Source of the DNA: CAVYHX01 sp963768415
GTDB lineage: Bacteria; Pseudomonadota; Gammaproteobacteria; UBA9214
Direction: 5' to 3'
Assembly: GCA_963768415.1 (NCBI GenBank)
Contig: CAVYHX010000046.1
Coordinates: forward strand, 1-16,052
DNA length: 16,052 bases
Shown: positions 14,292-16,052 of the stretch, one piece after another
How the letters are laid out: each line of letters opens with the position of its first letter
How positions within the stretch are numbered: the first letter of the stretch is position 1
The notes under the pieces: generated by a model
The model's database searches: none
What the model saw: only the letters and a program-made list of their open reading frames with translations
Told to the model about the DNA's origin: nothing
Program-made: the position numbers and the translations under genes

Positions 14292-16052
14292 ATGCAGTTG
14301 TCCAAAATCAAGTTGGCCGGGTTCAAGTCCTTCGTCGACCCCACGACCATCCATGTGCCCAGCAATCTCGTCGGCGTCGTCGGCCCGAACGGCTGCGGAA
14401 AGTCCAATATTATCGACGCCGTGCGCTGGGTCATGGGGGAATCGTCGGCCAAGCACCTGCGCGGCGATTCCATGGCCGATGTCATCTTCAACGGCTCCTC
14501 CGCGCGCAAGCCGGTCGGCCACGCCAGCGTCGAGCTCGTCTTCGACAACAGCGACGGCACCATCGGCGGCCAGTACGCCGGGTACAACGAAATATCCATC
14601 CGCCGCCAGGTGTCACGCGACGGCACGTCCAACTACTTCCTGAACAACACGCGCTGCCGGCGGCGCGATATTACCGACATCTTTCTCGGCACCGGTCTGG
14701 GTCCGCGCAGTTACTCCATTATCGAGCAGGGCATGATCTCGCGCCTGATCGAGGCCAAGCCGGATGACCTGCGCGCGTTCCTGGAAGAGGCCGCCGGGAT
14801 TTCGAAATACAAGGAACGGCGCCGCGAGACCGAGAACCGCATCCGGCACACCCGCGAAAACCTGGATCGCCTGAATGACCTGCTGGAAGAAATCGAAAAG
14901 CAGCTCGACAAACTGAAGCGCCAGTCACGCGCGGCGGAGCGTTACAAGGAACTCAAGGAAGAGGAGCGCCAGGTCAGGGCGGAACTGTTGTCATTGCGTT
15001 ATCACGCCATGCATACGGAGAGCAGCGAGCGCGAGCGCCTGATCCATGAGCGCGAACTTGCCATGGAAGTCCGAGCTTGCGGAGCAACGCAGTATCGAGG
15101 CGGAACTGGAAAAACTGCGCGACAGCCTGACCGGGGCGAATGACAGCTTCAACACCGTGCAGGGCCGTTATTACAAACTCGGCGCAGACGTTGCGCGTAT
15201 CGAGCAGGCCATTCAGCACAACCGGGAGTCGCGCGCACAGCAGCAGCAGGAATTTTCGCGTGTCGAACAGACGCTGGGTGAAATCGAGGAACACATTGCG
15301 GTTGATAGCGAACGCCTCGCGGCGCTGACCCGCGATCTGGATGCGGTCGGTCCGGAGCTGACTGCGGCAGGTGAGCGCACCGGGAAATCAACCGCTGCAT
15401 TGCAGGCGGCCGAACAGTCAATGCAGGCCTGGCAGGAAGAATGGGATGAATTCAACCGGCGTGCTGCAGAGCGCTCGCAGTCCGCCCAGGTGGAGCGTAC
15501 CCGCCTGGATCATCTGGAACGCCAAATGCAGCAGCTGGATGATCGGCTCGTCCGTATGGACCAGGAGCAAGAGTCCCTTGGCAGCCAGTCGCTGGAAGTG
15601 GAGATTGAGCAGCTGGCGGTCACCACGGAAGCCCGGGAAACGGCGGTTGCGGATACCCAGGTCAGGCTGGAGGATTCGGTGCGTCGCATCGCCGATGTCC
15701 GCACCGGACTGGAGCGGCAGGAACAGGAAATTCGCTACCCTGCAAAGCGTACACCATGATGTGCGCGGCCAACTCGCATCACTGGAAACACTGCAAAAGG
15801 CCGCCCTGGGACAGCGTTCGGAACAGGTCACCGGCTGGCTGAAGTCACACGGCTGCAGGATGCGCCGCGCCTGGCGCAGGAAATCAGTGTGGAACCGGGC
15901 TGGGAACAGGCGGTCGAGACCGCGCTTGGGTTTTATCTGGAAGCGGTCTGTGTCGATGGCCTGGATGAACCGGTGACAATACTGGAGAGCCTGAAGCAGG
16001 GTGCGCTTGCCCTGTTCGACACGCAGGCCGCTGCAGCGGGATCTCCCGGTGC
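14292..16052 (+). CDS. smc: Chromosome segregation protein SMC, N-terminal half, runs off the window, three frameshifts
   Basis: SMC forms the ring-shaped ATPase that organises and segregates the chromosome. The N-terminal ATPase lobe is intact: MQLSKIKLAGFKSFVDPT, the Walker A motif GPNGCGKSN at residues 31-39, VRWVMGE, DVIFNGS, the Q-loop region, GPRSYSIIEQGMIS and FLEEAAGISKYKERRRETE. From about residue 170 to 500 the sequence is a continuous coiled coil rich in Glu, Gln, Arg and Leu. The last visible part, PGWEQAVETALGFYLEAV, is the beginning of the hinge domain. Extra bases at 15066 and 15736 and a missing base near 15852 divide the coding frame into fragments. About 586 of the usual 1150-1170 residues are in the window. 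smc in gammaproteobacteria is often followed by zipA and ligA, which would lie beyond the end. Confidence 0.95.

Noticed and set aside
1..16052. CRISPR arrays, tRNA or rRNA genes, phage or toxin-antitoxin genes
   Set aside because: I looked for regularly spaced direct repeats, cloverleaf-like stretches and typical small gene pairs and found none that hold up.

Overview
The window looks like chromosomal DNA of a gammaproteobacterium. The dksA-gluQRS pair, the closeness of cysZ to smc, a type I queF, a YheT-type hydrolase and two families of short palindromic dispersed repeats all fit that class. A chemolithoautotrophic or Chromatiales-like lineage is possible, since a CbbY-like phosphatase and a D-ribulokinase-like FGGY kinase both occur, but this is inference. 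No rRNA, tRNA, CRISPR array, phage gene or transposase gene was seen.

Layout. 1-1425: a decayed palindromic repeat, then a minus-strand gene of unknown function that extends past its apparent stop. 1426-3373: an accessory stretch with a small hypothetical protein, a MITE-like inverted repeat with ends of the GGGACAGTATAC type, a four-helix membrane protein and a secreted cupin. 3374-3486: hairpins between convergent genes. 3487-9362: a minus-strand series read dksA, terminator, gluQRS, yheT, Sel1-repeat protein, DUF4403 protein. 9599-11662: a plus-strand pair, a CbbY-like HAD phosphatase overlapping a class I aminotransferase, ended by a palindromic repeat that has become part of the aminotransferase reading frame. 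11728-14196: minus strand, read queF, FGGY kinase, cysZ, with the last two apparently overlapping. 14292-end: the N-terminal half of smc on the plus strand.

The dominant feature of the sequence is about 25 single-base indels, mostly one extra base, that break otherwise well-conserved genes (smc, queF, dksA, cysZ, the aminotransferase, the kinase, the phosphatase, DUF4403 and the first gene). In every complete gene the corrected total length returns to a multiple of three. Because essential genes are hit, sequencing or assembly error is far more likely than pseudogene decay. Annotated as given, these genes would be split into fragments and several real features lost, notably the Lys/Ala-rich N-terminal tail of DksA and the C-terminal third domain of the first gene.

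I did not find a convincing new multi-gene system. The points most worth following are the roughly 430-residue unknown protein at the start, the basic tail on DksA, the coupled phosphatase-aminotransferase pair, and the two dispersed repeat families.
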